Source of the DNA: Holacanthus passer
Taxonomy: Eukaryota > Chordata > Actinopteri > Pomacanthidae
Direction: 5' to 3'
Assembly (NCBI GenBank): GCA_025331565.1
Contig: JAFREQ010000038.1
Coordinates: forward strand, 930,001-994,000
Length of the DNA stretch: 64,000 nt
Shown: positions 1-13,299 of the stretch, in pieces
Layout of the letters: each line of letters opens with the position of its first letter
Position numbering within the stretch: position 1 is the stretch's first letter
Program-made: the position numbers and the translations under genes
Notes under the pieces: generated by a model
What the model was told of the DNA's origin: nothing
What the model saw: only the letters and a program-made list of their open reading frames with translations
Databases searched by the model: none

Positions 1-951
1 CTCATTAAGGAGTTCAAGGTCCTTCCTGAAGCTCCCTGCTGTGATTTCAATTTTAAATCTGTCCTCTCAACTTTGATTCTTATTTTTTCATTCATGTTTT
101 GTATCCTCTATCAGATTTTTGTATTTTTTTTTTGTATTTCCTTTTCACTTTCTTGCCTATTTAGGTACAGTTTTTAAGGCAAGTGGTGATGTGCAATTTT
201 TCACTCTTGCTGCAGTCCAGTTCCTCCATACAGTCTCTATAACTTTACCTTTCTCATAAGTAGTCAGGTATTTCAGAGGTTTGAAGCATTCTCATAAAAA
301 TTGTTGATTGTTAAACACTTATTATTAAAGCATGCAAACACCAGTGGTAAATGGTCCAGTGAAATTTATCTGTGCGTCTTCATGATAGACAAACAGGAAG
401 CAGACTAGCATTAGTCAGTCACATAGGAGGTTAAATAAAAGTGAAAAGTGCAACACAGTTAATAAGCTGTGACAGCTTCCTCTATTTTGGACTCTCTCAC
501 TCTCTGTTCCTCCAAAGTCAAAATCATCAAAGTTGAGTTTGATGTGAAAATCCATATGGATTTATCTCATTGCTGTGAGTAAAATCTCAGATCCCCACAA
601 TTACATTTAATTGAATTATTTTCGCTGCAAAATTTTGCCATGTTGAATTATTGTGTGATCAGCTCTTCAGGCTTTTGCTTGTAAAAAACTAATAACAGTG
701 CATAGAGAATTTTTGCACATAAAAATTGTACAATGTAAATCTTCCTTCTGTATATTTACAACCACCCTTTACCGTCTCTCTTATCTCTGTTTTAGTCATC
801 TTTTCTGCCTTCTTACACTGTCTTTACATACTCAGCACATCTGTAGAACCTCTGCTGGGAAGGATATCTCAGGTCATCTCATCCTTCCTGAGACTGCAAA
901 TCACTTTACGTCTGACTATTAACCCCATTTATCTCTTCCTTTCTCCTCCAG
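1..951 (+). other. 3' part of connexin intron 1
   Basis: AT-rich sequence upstream of the connexin acceptor at 950-951. No exon resembling the short Cx36 first exon is present, so the intron runs past the left edge. The small frames at 698-962 overlap the acceptor pyrimidine tract and are not coding. Nothing else recognisable is seen. Confidence 0.7.
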
Positions 952-1801
952 GATCCTACTAACAGTAGTGGTGATCTTCCGTATCCTGATCGTGGCAATT
1001 GTCGGGGAGACGGTGTACGAAGACGAGCAGACCATGTTCATCTGTAACACACTGCAGCCGGGCTGCAACCAGGCCTGCTACGACAAGGCCTTCCCCATAT
1101 CCCACATCCGCTACTGGGTCTTCCAGATCATACTGGTGTGCACACCCAGCCTCTGCTTCATCACCTACTCTGTCCACCAGTCAGCCAAGCAGAAAGACCG
1201 GCGCTACTCCTTTCTCTATCCCATAATGGAGAGGGACTACGGGGGAAGGGACGGGGCGCGTAAGCTCCGCAACATTAACGGTATTCTAGTGCAACATGGT
1301 GGTGATGGCGGCGGAGGGAAGGAAGAACCGGACTGCCTGGAGGTGAAGGAGATCCCCAACGCCCCGCGGGGCCTCACCCACGGGAAGAGCTCCAAGGTTC
1401 GCCGGCAAGAAGGAATCTCCCGCTTCTACATCATTCAAGTGGTGTTCAGAAATGCACTGGAAATTGGCTTCCTGGCAGGCCAGTACTTCCTTTACGGCTT
1501 TAGTGTGCCTGGGATTTTCGAGTGTGACCGCTACCCGTGTCTGAAGGAGGTGGAGTGCTACGTGTCCCGCCCCACGGAAAAAACGGTTTTCCTGGTGTTC
1601 ATGTTTGCGGTGAGCGGCATCTGCGTGGTGCTCAACCTGGCCGAGCTCAACCATCTGGGCTGGCGCAAGATCAAGGCCGCCATCCGGGGCGTCCAGGCCC
1701 GCAGGAAGTCTATCTGCGAGATCAGGAAGAAGGACATGGCACATCTGTCCCAGCCGCCCAACCTGGGACGCACACAGTCCAGCGAATCAGCCTATGTCTG
1801 A
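952..1801 (+). CDS. gjd2: Delta-class connexin (Cx35/36 type), last coding exon
   Basis: This is a gap junction subunit of the neuronal Cx36 group, which forms electrical synapses at the plasma membrane. The exon starts after a pyrimidine-rich tract and AG at 950-951; its first G completes an Arg codon, as in Cx36, where a short first exon encodes about 24 residues. That first exon lies outside the window. Visible are the end of TM1, extracellular loop 1 with Cys-x6-Cys-x3-Cys (CNTLQPGCNQAC), TM2, a Gly-rich cytoplasmic loop, TM3, loop 2 with Cys-x4-Cys-x5-Cys (CDRYPCLKEVEC), TM4, a RRKS phosphorylation-type site and a C-terminal SAYV, the family's PDZ ligand for ZO-1. The stop is TGA at 1799-1801. 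The family call is firm. Teleosts carry several paralogues (gjd1a/b, gjd2a/b) and I cannot tell which this is; linkage to sirt2 may favour a gjd1 copy. Confidence 0.93.
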
Positions 1802-4800
1802 TAATGAAGAGAAGAAAAAGCGGAGGAGTGGGATGAATGTGCAAGAGAGAGAATGAATTAATTATGATTTTAATTTAATGAAGATGGTGTGGAGGTCAAC
1901 AAGATGACCCCTCCTCTGTGATGATGGAATGAAAGAATGTAAAAAGACCAAACCTCTGGCTCTATGGCTTAAACTGAAAGTCAAGAAAAAGTAGAGGAAG
2001 AAGACAATTAAAAAGCATAGAGAGGGGAAAAGAGGACAAAAAGTTCTGTTCTGCAAATGAACCCGATGCACACATTGTGGTCTCATGGGGAGATATTCCA
2101 ACTGCCATTTTATACTTTTGTCTTTTTTTAAAAAAAAACTAATTACCTTCTCCTCTGCTCCTCATTTCTTTTAAAGTGAGGAATTGAATCCTCTAGAGGC
2201 CAGAGAGGGAAGAACTAGAGATGAGAAGAAGAGGGGAAGGGAGAGGAGAGGCTGTTTTGTATTCTTTGGGGATATTGGAAGACGACAACGGTGTTTGATG
2301 CATCCCATGGTGCTTTTCTTCTGGACTGTGTCAGCCTCGATGAAAACGGGAGGACAGGATAGGGGATGGGACGGGGAGGATGAGCAGCAACATTATTAAA
2401 AGAGGAACGGAAGAACTGTCAAAGCCATGATGGACTCTAGAGAAGGAAGATGAGTTTGTGAGAGCGAGTAGGTGGGAAAAATCACGCTCTGAAAAAAAAC
2501 ACGCCACCTGAGGAGGGAGAGAAGAGAGGGAGCATTTTTCTCTCTGAGGCTCCAGGTAGACCGAAGCCAAGAGAGAAAGAGCTGCCTCTGAGCAGTGTCA
2601 GCCTCGCTTCTGTTGGAACGTCGTCACGAGCCAAAACCAAGAGAAAAAGACTGACGACGTTTATGTTTTGTCTCTTGGCAAAAGATGATTTTAACACAAA
2701 CACAACGAGTACCATAAACACTTTTTTTTCCCTTCCCTCTCCCACACCTCACGCTCTCTCTGCTCCACGGTTGGCAGCTATATAGACCCCGGCGGTGTCG
2801 GATGACAGTAATGACCTTCGCTGCTCTCCTTCTGCGTAAACTTTGGAGAGGAACTAATGAACAAATGGACGAACAGCGTGTAAACGTCAGTCTCTCCTAA
2901 AGCACAAACCAAACTTCCCTCCCTCCAGCATTCCAGCGTGCTGAGAGACGAAGGAGAGGCAGAAAGGGAGGAGAGGAGAGAAAGGGAACAGGAGCTTGTA
3001 GAGAAGGGGAACAGATCACTTTATTACAACTTTAAACAAATTTTATAAAATATATCACCATGAGTTATGACTTCTTTTTTTTTTTTTTTGAGAAAGCGAT
3101 GGTGCCATCCTTGAGATATTTAATTCATGTTAAAAAGTTACATAGAGTATATCATGGTAATATTATTTATCCATTTAGAATATATCCAAATAGATTTATT
3201 TATCTTTGCGGGCGGGTTGGTCGGGACGTCATGTTGCTGTTTTTTCAAATGTAAAAACTGTCTGTCTTTTTTCATTTTCATTTAGTTTAAAGCATTTCTC
3301 ACTGATGGAACTGATTAATGAAATGTATGGGGTGGGAAGGGACAAGTTTGTGAGCTTTGTTTTGAAATGCATTGATGCTGTGCAGCTGATCAGGGAACCT
3401 CCTTTGCAATCGTTCCTCTATTGCATTCAAAATGTAGAAAATGCAGCAACATCTTTTACGTGTTTTCTGCAGAGAGCCTTGGTTTTCTTCAAAGTCAGCT
3501 GCACAGCTTCAGGCAACTGAGGCCTGTGAGCCGTTTGAAAAAGGCATGTTTACACAACACGATGTTTCTTGAATGATCAAGCTATGTAACCGATGCGTAG
3601 TAACTCTCTAGGGACAGTTGTGTTTTTGAATCTCAGTGGTTTTCATTTTGCATTTCTTTCCTGACTGGATTTCAACATGCATGCCTTGTAAGAGAAAAGA
3701 ATGACATGAAAGAAAAAGATAAAGATGACAGAGAGTGTTGCACCTTGATTAACGCAGACGAGTGCGAGAGTGGCAGACTGAAGGAACCCGTGTTGGGATA
3801 AAGGCTGGGTCATTGGACACGCTCACACATACACAAGTGCATAATTTAAAATGGGGCGCTATCGCACGGCGAACCTGTGAAACCAAACATAAGGATAGTT
3901 CAGTGGAATACATCTGTTTAAGCACATTGGGCCCGCATGGTGTTGTCCTGTGTGTGGATGATGCTTGAGTGACTGCGATGAACACAAGCACAAAGCAGTT
4001 CATTCCACACTCAAATTGTGTGTGTTTAAATCCGTCCGCATCCACTGATCCTGCTGCAGAGACCAAGCTATTGGAGTGTTTATGTACAGTGATTTTATTG
4101 GTTGAAAAATCCACAAATGCGTCTTAAACCTGGTTTCACCTGGTTTGCAGATCAGCGGTCTGAGCTTTAGCCCTGGCATTTAGGTGTGTCAAATTGGGAA
4201 TCTTATCTTCCACTGCAAACTGAATGGCCTTATGTAGCTAAACACTGCATTAGCTTAGCACTGCCACATTTAGGGGTTTGATTCTCACAGCGGCCACACA
4301 TGCACCAATGCTTATGGATAAAACACATTACAAGAGTGCAAATGTCCTGAACATTTTATGTGCAGCTTTTACCAATTCACTAAACATCTACAGTATAGGA
4401 AAAATATTCACATTCAATATTTTCTCTATCGTTTGTAGTTTTTTTTTTTTGAGACGAAGAAAAGCATGTGTCATCAAGCTGCTCTGAAAATACCTTGACA
4501 TGACACGACAGTAAGTGATACTGTGTAAGCACCATAAACACACGTTAGCAAGAGCTATAGTAGTCTTAGAGCAACAGCTGATGTAGAGGAGGAAATCCCC
4601 CTCAACTCTCTGTTCCTCCATTCACTCCCGCTGTCATAATCTCTGTGACTCTTACAGGTGATTATCCCCAGATTTAGAATCCTCCGAGGATCTCCGTGGG
4701 GCTCGATGGGATCGGTGCAGTCTACTGTATGCACCAGGACGGACAAATACACTGACAGGGCACGCCAGAATGCCTAATAATAGAGATTGAGTCATGGCTT

Positions 4801-7800
4801 CCCTGAGTTACTGAGACCTTGTGCTTCTAGCAAAGGCTTAAACACTGACCTTGAGCTTAAAGGCCAAGCCAATGTCCTGTACTATACGCAGCTCCTGCTG
4901 GACAGTCACTGCACAGTACAGCACTGATCTAATCTCCACAGAGCACAGGTCAATGCTATGAGTGAGGCCTATTTTTAGTGAATGGTGGGTGCTAACATGC
5001 TGAACATACATTCTTTGCAGAAACAAGCAAATGTGTCACTGGGAACAACCGTTTGAGTTCAGTTTCCTCCTCTTGGATTCTGTTTATATGTCTGGTTTCA
5101 TTCAGGTCAGAAACACATACACACAAACACAGTGCGAGGACGTAGAGGGCCATAAATGTGTCCTGGCTTTCTTCGGTTTACATTTATCCAGCATTCATTA
5201 GTGACTCACGACTCCTGAAGTTACACAGTCAGTGGGTACATCGCTTTCCAAAGTAAAAGCAGACCCCAGTTTCTTCCATCAGTCCACTACTCTCCACAGT
5301 CTACTTTTCTATTTGTCAATGTGAAATGAATTATGCAACTTTTTTTTTTCTCATTTGCTTATCTTTTTGACTTGTGGGTTCATTTTGTTGTCTGTTGCTC
5401 TTTTTGTGCAGTGACATATCAAAAAAAAAAAAGAAAGATGTTTTTTCTATGTAAAGGAACAAAACGCTGTTTTTTTTTCAATGTGTAAAATCAAGGGTAG
5501 AATGTTGAAATATAAGACTAGCAGAAAAAAAAAGATATTTCCTCCCTTGCCAAAGTGATATGCAAAATTTCATTGATTTTCAAAGATTTTATAACTGCAT
5601 GTGTAATGGCTAGAATAAGCATGTTTCTATGTTTTCTTCAACAGAATCTTTAAAGAAAGACTTTTTTTAGTCCAAACTAAGGAGCGAAGCTATTACGTCT
5701 TGATGCCAAGTGTGTATATTATTACCCAGTTCTTCAGACGGTACAGAGCCAGGCAGACAATACCAACTCAGTGATATTCCTATAACTATAACTTCCTGTT
5801 ACAGTTTTTCAGTCTCAGTTTCATCTCCCAAAAGATTGTGAAAACCACTACATAGACTAAATCTTCTACTTTAAGAAATTTGCACATGAATATATACCTT
5901 TAAAATCTGTTGTAGAAGATGTGGTTCACAAGCCAATCAGTCAAACGATCTACTGTTAAACACAGGGTACACAGAAAACGTACAGGTAAAAAAAAAAAGA
6001 CTGGCACCGCGAGATGTCAGACGCCACAACATTCCAGGGTTTAGTCCCCAGCACAATCCTCAGTGAAGCTCCTAATGGACAACTTATTGGGGTGCAGTAC
6101 ACTGACAGCAGACTCAGGAAAGAAAACAATGAGGCTCTTTTACACCAATATTTTCTAGTGAATATGCTGTTTCTGCATTAACACACAAGAACGCTTTTAT
6201 AGAAATGGTATTACAACACGTCAGCGTACTTTCCATTAGACCATCTTACCTTGTACTGTAAAGCCCACCCAAGAAAATTGTCTTGATTATCAACCTGTTG
6301 GTGCTACTGAGGTTGGACTCTTTACCAAAACATTGATTCAGACACATTCCCTTGTCTTCAGCACACGACTGCCCCTCACAGCACAGGTCATGTAGCAATG
6401 TAAGTCTCCTTAAAAATCAAGCTGTTACTCCCGACTGTTACTAACAAATGGGTGACAAAAGCCCACAGCAGGTAATGATATCATCTTCATGAAACTCTCC
6501 ACTGCAGATCCGTAGCAAACAATCTGATTCCTCAGGAATACAGCAAGTAATTGAGCTGTTTCATTCATTAACACAGAGCTCACTGAACTACTACATCACT
6601 CTTTATACTGCCGCCGAAAGGACCTTAGATGAATTTAGTAATCACATTATGTAGCCAATGCTAAGGGCTGGTTGGTGGCCCTCGAGCAAGTTTTTGAAGC
6701 ACCCCTCTTGTACATGCAAGGGCTTCTTACTTATTACAAACTAAAAAGCCATAGATTTAAAAAAAGAAAGAGATTTCAAACTTGACTTGAAAGAGTACAA
6801 TGTGCACTCATTGGCCAATATTAATCACATTCATGTGTAGTCAATTAGGCGATCATTTTTGCATTTAAATTGAAAATTAGACATCTTGTTTCAAATGAAA
6901 AGCTTTTTACTGTGTTTAATTGAAATGCGAAAAAAATGTATGTTATAAAGCTCTTTTATCCAGATGTTCAGCTACAATTTTCATTTCATTCTGAAATAAA
7001 AAGCTCCCTCCTCCCCCCCACCCTCCAGCCATGTCTGATACTGGTGCTGCTGTCCTACGGGCTGGATTATAACCGTTTCAGGGTTCAGAGAAAGACCTCT
7101 CAACCTCTCACTAATCCGTCATGATATCAATCGTGATTACTGCATCTAATTACACTGAGTGGCAGATACAGGCAGAGCGGAATTTAAACCACCATCCGGA
7201 TTTGACCAAATAGTCCCTCTGTGCATCTCTCTGCAACCACCTACTGGCAGCAGGGTTGTGGATGTGAGATTATGACCTGAGATAGACTCAGTTTGTGAGT
7301 CTGTAATTTCTAGCAATTGTTGATTTATTGATTGATGATTGGAAAAAGCGGGATCATGAACAAGTGGAATAGAGGAAGCGTACCTCAGGTCTGCCTCTCA
7401 CCCCTCCACGATCAGCACCTCATGGTCAGACACCGGGCCACCCTTATGTCATGTGTGTAATCTGTGTGAGAAGCCAGATGTTACAGCGAGAGGGACGAAA
7501 CCTGAATGGTGACGTGCAAGGGGAGTGGGGGAGCAATGTCAAGTTTAGCCAATATTTGGCATCCTACAGTGGTAATCAATATTTAGGGATCAGGAAGGGA
7601 AAATAGTTCAATATCTTATCCCTAGAAACTTGTCATTCTTGAGCATAGCTTCTACTGTGACATCTGTACGGATGTAAAAGCATGGACTGAAAACAGGAAC
7701 GATGAAACAAACACACTTCACGCTTTGTAATCTTCATCTAAAAATCTGTCGACTGCAGATTTCATGGTGTACCTGCTGGACCTTCGTTGAAGGTTCACTG

Positions 7801-7841
7801 TATATTTCTGACTGGTGTACTGTATGTAAAGACTGAATAAA
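1802..7841 (+). other. Connexin 3' flank, possible long 3'UTR
   Basis: No coding sequence is seen. The stretch from 2180 to 3010 is rich in G and A with many GAGAGG runs. The first convincing AATAAA followed by GT-rich sequence is at 7836-7841, which would give a 6 kb 3'UTR; an earlier, weaker signal could be used instead. Homopolymer runs of A or T are frequent around 3060-3090 and 5340-5530. The extent of the transcript is inferred. Confidence 0.3.
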
Positions 7842-8244
7842 ACCTTGAATGTTACATCAAGCCTGAACTGGCCTCGTGCCTGCTGATTTATGACCTGAAA
7901 GCTCGTGTGTTCATGCGATATGTGTGCGTGTCGTCTCATGTACAATGTGACCTGTGTGTATAGAAAACGTGAGCGGGTGGATGTTTGAGCATGTGGGAGT
8001 GATGGGATTTAGGAAATAAAAAAGCATTCTGTGGTGTGAAGGAAATCGAACAACGGTGGCTACAATTCACATTGATGCGGGTCTATATATAGCTGCCTGA
8101 AAACAATATTTGTAGAGAGCTGCGTGCAGCCCAGCTGGTTGGTGTAATGACATTTCTGAACTCGATAGGTGACACTGAAACCTTTCAGTAGGATTAAAAC
8201 CTTTAGACCATGGCACTGATGAGAGGAGAGGAAGCATGGATGTG

Positions 8245-8460
8245 TCTGTGTGTGTATGTGTATGTGTATGTGTGTGTGTGTGAGAGAGCACAGTCACCCC
8301 CCCCCCCAATTGAATGCACAATGCATGCAGCACTGTATGTGTCTTTGTGTGTACTTACAAAATACTGTATATACATGTATGCATCATATTGCCAAACCTC
8401 CTTGTGTTCTGGTGTGTGCATGTGTGTGTGTGCACCCACGTGCATGTGTGTGTCCCACCC
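8245..8460. repeat. Interrupted GT microsatellite cluster
   Basis: Several GTATGT and (GT)n runs at 8245-8285, 8335-8360 and 8410-8455, with a poly-C run near 8297. The overlapping small frames on both strands rich in Cys/Val or His/Thr are by-products of the repeat. Confidence 0.8.
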
Positions 8461-8619
8461 CCACCCACCTTCCTCAGCAAGGTCACATGGTGGCTGCGCT
8501 GGACTGGGATTGAAGGCTTGTTGCCACGGCGATAAGCCAGCCGGTAATATCTCTAAGCACAGCCAGGATTAATCTGCCGACAGATGGCTGGCTTCTCAGC
8601 GTCACTTCCTGAAACACAC

Positions 8620-8960
8620 ACAGACACACACACACACACATACACGAGATTCATATTCACCATCATCATCCTCATCATCATTGTCCTCTTATCCTTTAAC
8701 ATTACCACCACCTTCACTTCTCATGGCATGCAATCACACACACACACACAACAAAGAACATCATCATTTTCGTCACACCAACACCATTATTGAAGCCATC
8801 CACTCTTTCTCCATCCTCCATCAGCATTATCATTACTGCAGCAGCCTTCATCATCACCATCACTTGTCATCATCTTTGTCATGACCCTCCTCTTCCTCAC
8901 TTACCACAGCCACCACTCCTCTTTTCTTCATCATTATATCCATTACCACCCCTATCATCT
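8620..8960. repeat. CA and CAT/ATC-rich low-complexity tract
   Basis: Short (CA)n runs at 8620-8645 and 8732-8751 flank a pyrimidine- and ATC-rich stretch (CATCATCATC, CACCATCA). The His- and Ser-rich frames here are repeat-derived. Confidence 0.7.
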
Positions 8961-8999
8961 GAAACATCTTGGTCATTACTGAAAAGCGACTTCGTCCCG

Positions 9000-11700
9000 T
9001 AGGGATCAATACACCAGGCAGCGGTGAAATCACCCAGTGTGCCTGTGCATGCAGCTCCCTCGTTCATCAACACAGCCTCATGGTAATAGAAGCAGGACCT
9101 TAGTTCATGGTTCAGGGGTTCGGAACCTCATCCACACAAAGATTTCTTGATTTACTTTGCTGAGAGTTTCCATCAGCTTAGAGGTCAGAACTGTGCAGCG
9201 TGAATGTTTAAAGCATCCCATGTGTGGATAATCACTGTGAACTTTTAACCTGTGTAGGATCAGATCTGAGAAATGAAGGTAGCCACACTGTTGCATAAGT
9301 GTATTGTTTTTGACTGTTCAACAAATGTGAGCTCACAAGCTTCTGTTGAGGGTCAACAAGTTCGTCCATAAAGCAGGCAGGTGATTGGTCCTGTGTTCCT
9401 CCTCCAGTATGATGTGTGATGTAACAAAATGCATGAAGCATCATCAAAGCTATATACTGTATAAGACACATGCAGAGGTCCCTTTTTAGCTGAAGTGCTC
9501 CTCTGGACCAAATAAAATTAATGATTACCTTTATAATTACCACACTAGCATTATTGCTGTTGCTGCTTGATAATAATTGTGTATTTAAACCCCTGTCGTC
9601 AGTATCAGCATTCATTCATTCTTTCAGTGACTGAGTTGTGTGTGAATGAAAATGTTACCAGTGGAGCACGATATTGACATAAACATTAACTGAGAAAACT
9701 CCAGAGGCCGATGAAGACCATGAGATATGGTTGAACGCTCTGGAAAAAGCTAGTAAGTAGACCTTGAGGAAAGATGTTTTGTCATTTCTTCTTTATGATT
9801 AAAGATCACCTCCAGACTATTTAAACACATCTAAAAATATTTTGCTTGGAATAATAATTTGTGTCTGATAATGTTCTTTCCATAAAAAGGTAAAAAGATT
9901 CTTAAAGGCTTCTCTCTCATTGAAAAATCAAGAATTCGTGCGTTTGCAAACACTGTATGGTTCATTTTGTGTCAAAGTCAAGCTCAAACAACCAAGTGAA
10001 CAAACTATAGGCAAAGCACATTTTTGAGCGGAGGGGGACTTTAAGTAGGTTATTCAGCAGTTATAATTGGTTCGTGTGTTTGCCTGAAACTAAGATTGTA
10101 CTGTGACTGTTTCTTAATTAGTTCCCCTAATCAGTTAATTAACGTAGCGCATACTGCATGCAGCTTGGTTTGATTACGTGGTCAGCATTTTATATCTGTT
10201 AGGGCTCATCACAAAAAACATAACGACAAAATTTTGGACTCTAATTAATGGATGAGGTAATCAAGGCGCAAACGAGTCACTTCTGAGCTTAAACCAGTGT
10301 CTCAATGTATGAATATGAAGGGATAGTTATAACCATGTGCTCCAGCTCTCATTATCACAAATCAATTGATCTGTAGCAGGAAATAGGCGGGGTTTTGCCT
10401 CAATTTTCACTGTGAATTGAATGTCAATTGTACAATGTCATAGCTATAGAATAATAACCCCTTTGCAGTTTAGATTGGTTCTTTATAAGCCTCAATCATA
10501 CTGTGTAATTCTGTCTGCCAGCAGGTACGATCTATACGGAAAATGAAAGCTCAATTTAGGGCACAAAGGAAGTGCTTCAACCACAGTTAGACCAATGGAC
10601 AGAAAATATGTTAGCATCATCTGTCACACAATTTCTTTCATTTTGTGAAACATGATACTAACTAGTCCACTTTTCTCAACACGTTCTAAAGATTTTCTAT
10701 CTGCTTTCATGTCTCCATTATAGACTAAATGAATGAATGAAGTCCATACGGACACCAACACCTGCTATAGTTTGTACAAAGCAATACTCAAACTGTTATT
10801 ACTCCATAGCAAATTATGACTGATTACTTAACCTCCTAAATGAAAATGCCTCTTTCTTTTCTCTTACCTCCAAAGTGGTGCTGATCTTTTCTTCATGGAA
10901 ATTCAGAAACAAACGCAGTGTGTCCTGTTGGTTTGGTGGTTGATAGACTGGAAGGCGATCCGGTTGTCTTTGCGACAGTGGCACCAACATTAATACCACT
11001 TGCAAGTGGGTAAGTTGAAATGTTGCCTGTTTCTTCTTTAATACAATGAGTTCAACCGACTGCAAACTATCTTTTTAGGTGTGTGGTAGTATTTGATTTT
11101 ATGCAATCATGTTCTGCCTAACGTGAACCAATGGAATTTTTTTCTTCATATGCCATTTTCTGGTGGGACCGGGCATTTATGTTTATATTGTTTATATACT
11201 CTTGAACCCTTAGTGTGTTAAGATTTAGGGACAATTTCAATGCACCTATAATTTCTTTAGAAGTGTTCATGCCTATATTGTGAAAAACGCTGATGATATT
11301 AGATGGCATCAGATACCTTGGAGCGCGCACAATAGCTGTTTAACACTGTAAGGGACTTATTGTTGACTGTGGACTGTGTTGACTGAGACATGAATGAAGC
11401 TTCATACTGGGTGTTGCATAATGTTTACAGTGACAGTGACCTTAAAGAGAGGCAACAGAGGCAGACAGAGAAAGAGCTGAGAGGCAAATGAAAGGAGCTG
11501 GTTTCAAATCAGCAGCCAGATAACAGCTGAATCATTATGACTGAAATATCTTGCAGCCACTTGCAACACAACTGCAATAAGCGTTCTTTTGTCTGTGTGT
11601 CTTTTATTTATCTGAGCATACTTTCATTCTTTCTGAACTCAGCCACTGCCCCTCAAAATGCTGCTACATGATGCGACAGGGCTGTGGGCAAAGTAAGGAG
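9000..11700. other. Intergenic, nothing recognised
   Basis: AT-rich DNA with no supported exon. The longest frames (for example 127 codons at 9232-9615, minus) show no family motif, and no exon chain could be built around them. Confidence 0.5.
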
Positions 11701-11739
11701 GCAAGAAAGTCATTAGCATAAACATGAACCCATATGTGA

Positions 11740-12800
11740 CAGTGATAAAAACTGCACAGGAAGGAGGGAGGAGATGATGAGAATCAAGGAGTAAATAAAA
11801 ACATAGGGAGAGAAAAGAGGATCGGTGGAGAGTCGGTTCGATGTTGAGCAAGAGGGAATAAGCAGAAAAGCCACATTGTTATTAGAGGAAACACAGGGGG
11901 AAATGAGAGTAAAGAAGAAGGCTTGAGGAAGAAAGAAACAAGGATGGCCTTGAGCAATGTTTAGCAGGGAAGGAGAATAGCGGAGAGATGCAAAGACCAA
12001 GGATAAAGCCTGGAGGCAAGCGAAGGGAAAGGAGGCAGAGGAGAAGCACAGTGCAAGGAAGGGAGGGAGGAAGGAGAGAGAAGATGAATGGAAAATGAGA
12101 GAATTTTGAGGAGAGCAGACATTTAAAGCGAGAATTAGGTTGCCAAAAAAAATAAATAATGCGTGCGAGGAAAATATGGAGGAGGAAAATGGGGTGATGA
12201 AGAGAGGAGTGGAGAGGTTTAAGAGGGCTGCTGCAGCCGCAGAGCTGGAGTAAGAGAACATGGGAACATGCTGGCTGTTCTGCCTGGCTGCATCTGCTCT
12301 GTCTTCAGGGAGAGCAGCTGAGGAGGAGGAGAGGAAGAGGGTGAGGAAGAGGGGGAGGAGGTTGCTTTAGGATTGAATACAGAGCAGATACGGGAAGAGA
12401 AAGAGGTTAGGGAGGGGTTGAAGGGGAGAGAAACGGGGAGCGGGAGGCGAAGAAATGCTACATTGAGGATGATGAACTGGCTGTCAAGTTGTTAAAACAA
12501 AAGTGGCCCTCTGAGAGTTAAGAGGGAGAGCAGAGAGAGACAAATGGACAAAGACTGGGGGGGAAAGGAGCACTATGATAGTGGAACTAAAATGGAAAGA
12601 AAGATAGAAAAACAAGGCAAAGTGGAAAAAGTGGAAAAAAGAAAGAGGGCAAAGAGTGAAATGGGAGCAGAGATGCAGGACGCACTTAAAGAAAGATAGT
12701 AAGACAACGAAAAGACAAAGTAAGAAGGACAGTAAGTCACGAGAAGACGAAGACGAAAAAAAAATAAGGGGAAGAGAGGGAATCGTGTCAGAGTGATTGT
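11740..12800. repeat. Kilobase purine-rich (GA) tract
   Basis: The plus strand is strongly biased to A and G for about 1 kb, with runs such as GGAGGAGGAGAGGAAGAGG near 12320 and long GAAAG/GGAGA stretches. The minus-strand frames of 182 codons (11713-12261) and 134 codons (12484-12888) are rich in Ser, Leu and Phe, as expected from translating a polypyrimidine strand, and are rejected as genes. Confidence 0.7.
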
Positions 12801-13100
12801 GAGACGGTGAGGCAGTAGCTCTGGGCAGGGTGAGAGGAAGTGATGCGTACGCTAACAGGAAGGAGCAGATCTCGGCAGCACGCGCCAATCAAACACCAGT
12901 CCTCCCAGGCGCCCTCCTTGACCGCCAGCACAAACACACATTCATTACCAGCACGTGCACACACACACACACACGCAGACATGATGAAGCGTTGAGGGGG
13001 ATCCTGGAACCACTTGGCTCGTACACACTTGAACAGACATCCAATATACGCACACAAAATAGAGGATTGGCAGGAGCATCGTGGAGCCTCACATGAATGG

Positions 13101-13102
<2 letters not shown>

Positions 13103-13151
<49 letters not shown>
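13103..13151. repeat. (CA)n microsatellite, about 24 units
   Basis: Uninterrupted CA dinucleotides, the longest pure microsatellite in the window. Shorter CA runs lie at 12957-12976 and 13275-13292. Confidence 0.95.
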
Positions 13152-13153
<2 letters not shown>

Positions 13154-13299
13154 CAGCAGGTCAGTTGGCAGGCCCTCAGTTGCATGACACGGTGTCCAGG
13201 CCATGTCTGGCCAACTCCTCAAGCACCACTGAGTCACAGCTCCTGTCACCTCATACTCAGACACGCAATCCATACATACACACATACACACATATTACG

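Noticed and set aside
1286..1836. Minus-strand and shifted frames over the connexin exon
   Set aside because: Shadow frames of a GC-rich coding exon; the plus-strand connexin frame explains the sequence.
3749..4114. 121-codon minus-strand frame downstream of the connexin
   Set aside because: No recognisable motif, no start context or exon partners, and the opposite strand also has an open frame there.
11713..12888. Minus-strand frames of 182 and 134 codons rich in Ser, Leu and Phe
   Set aside because: They are translations of a polypyrimidine strand with no domain, no splice context and low complexity.
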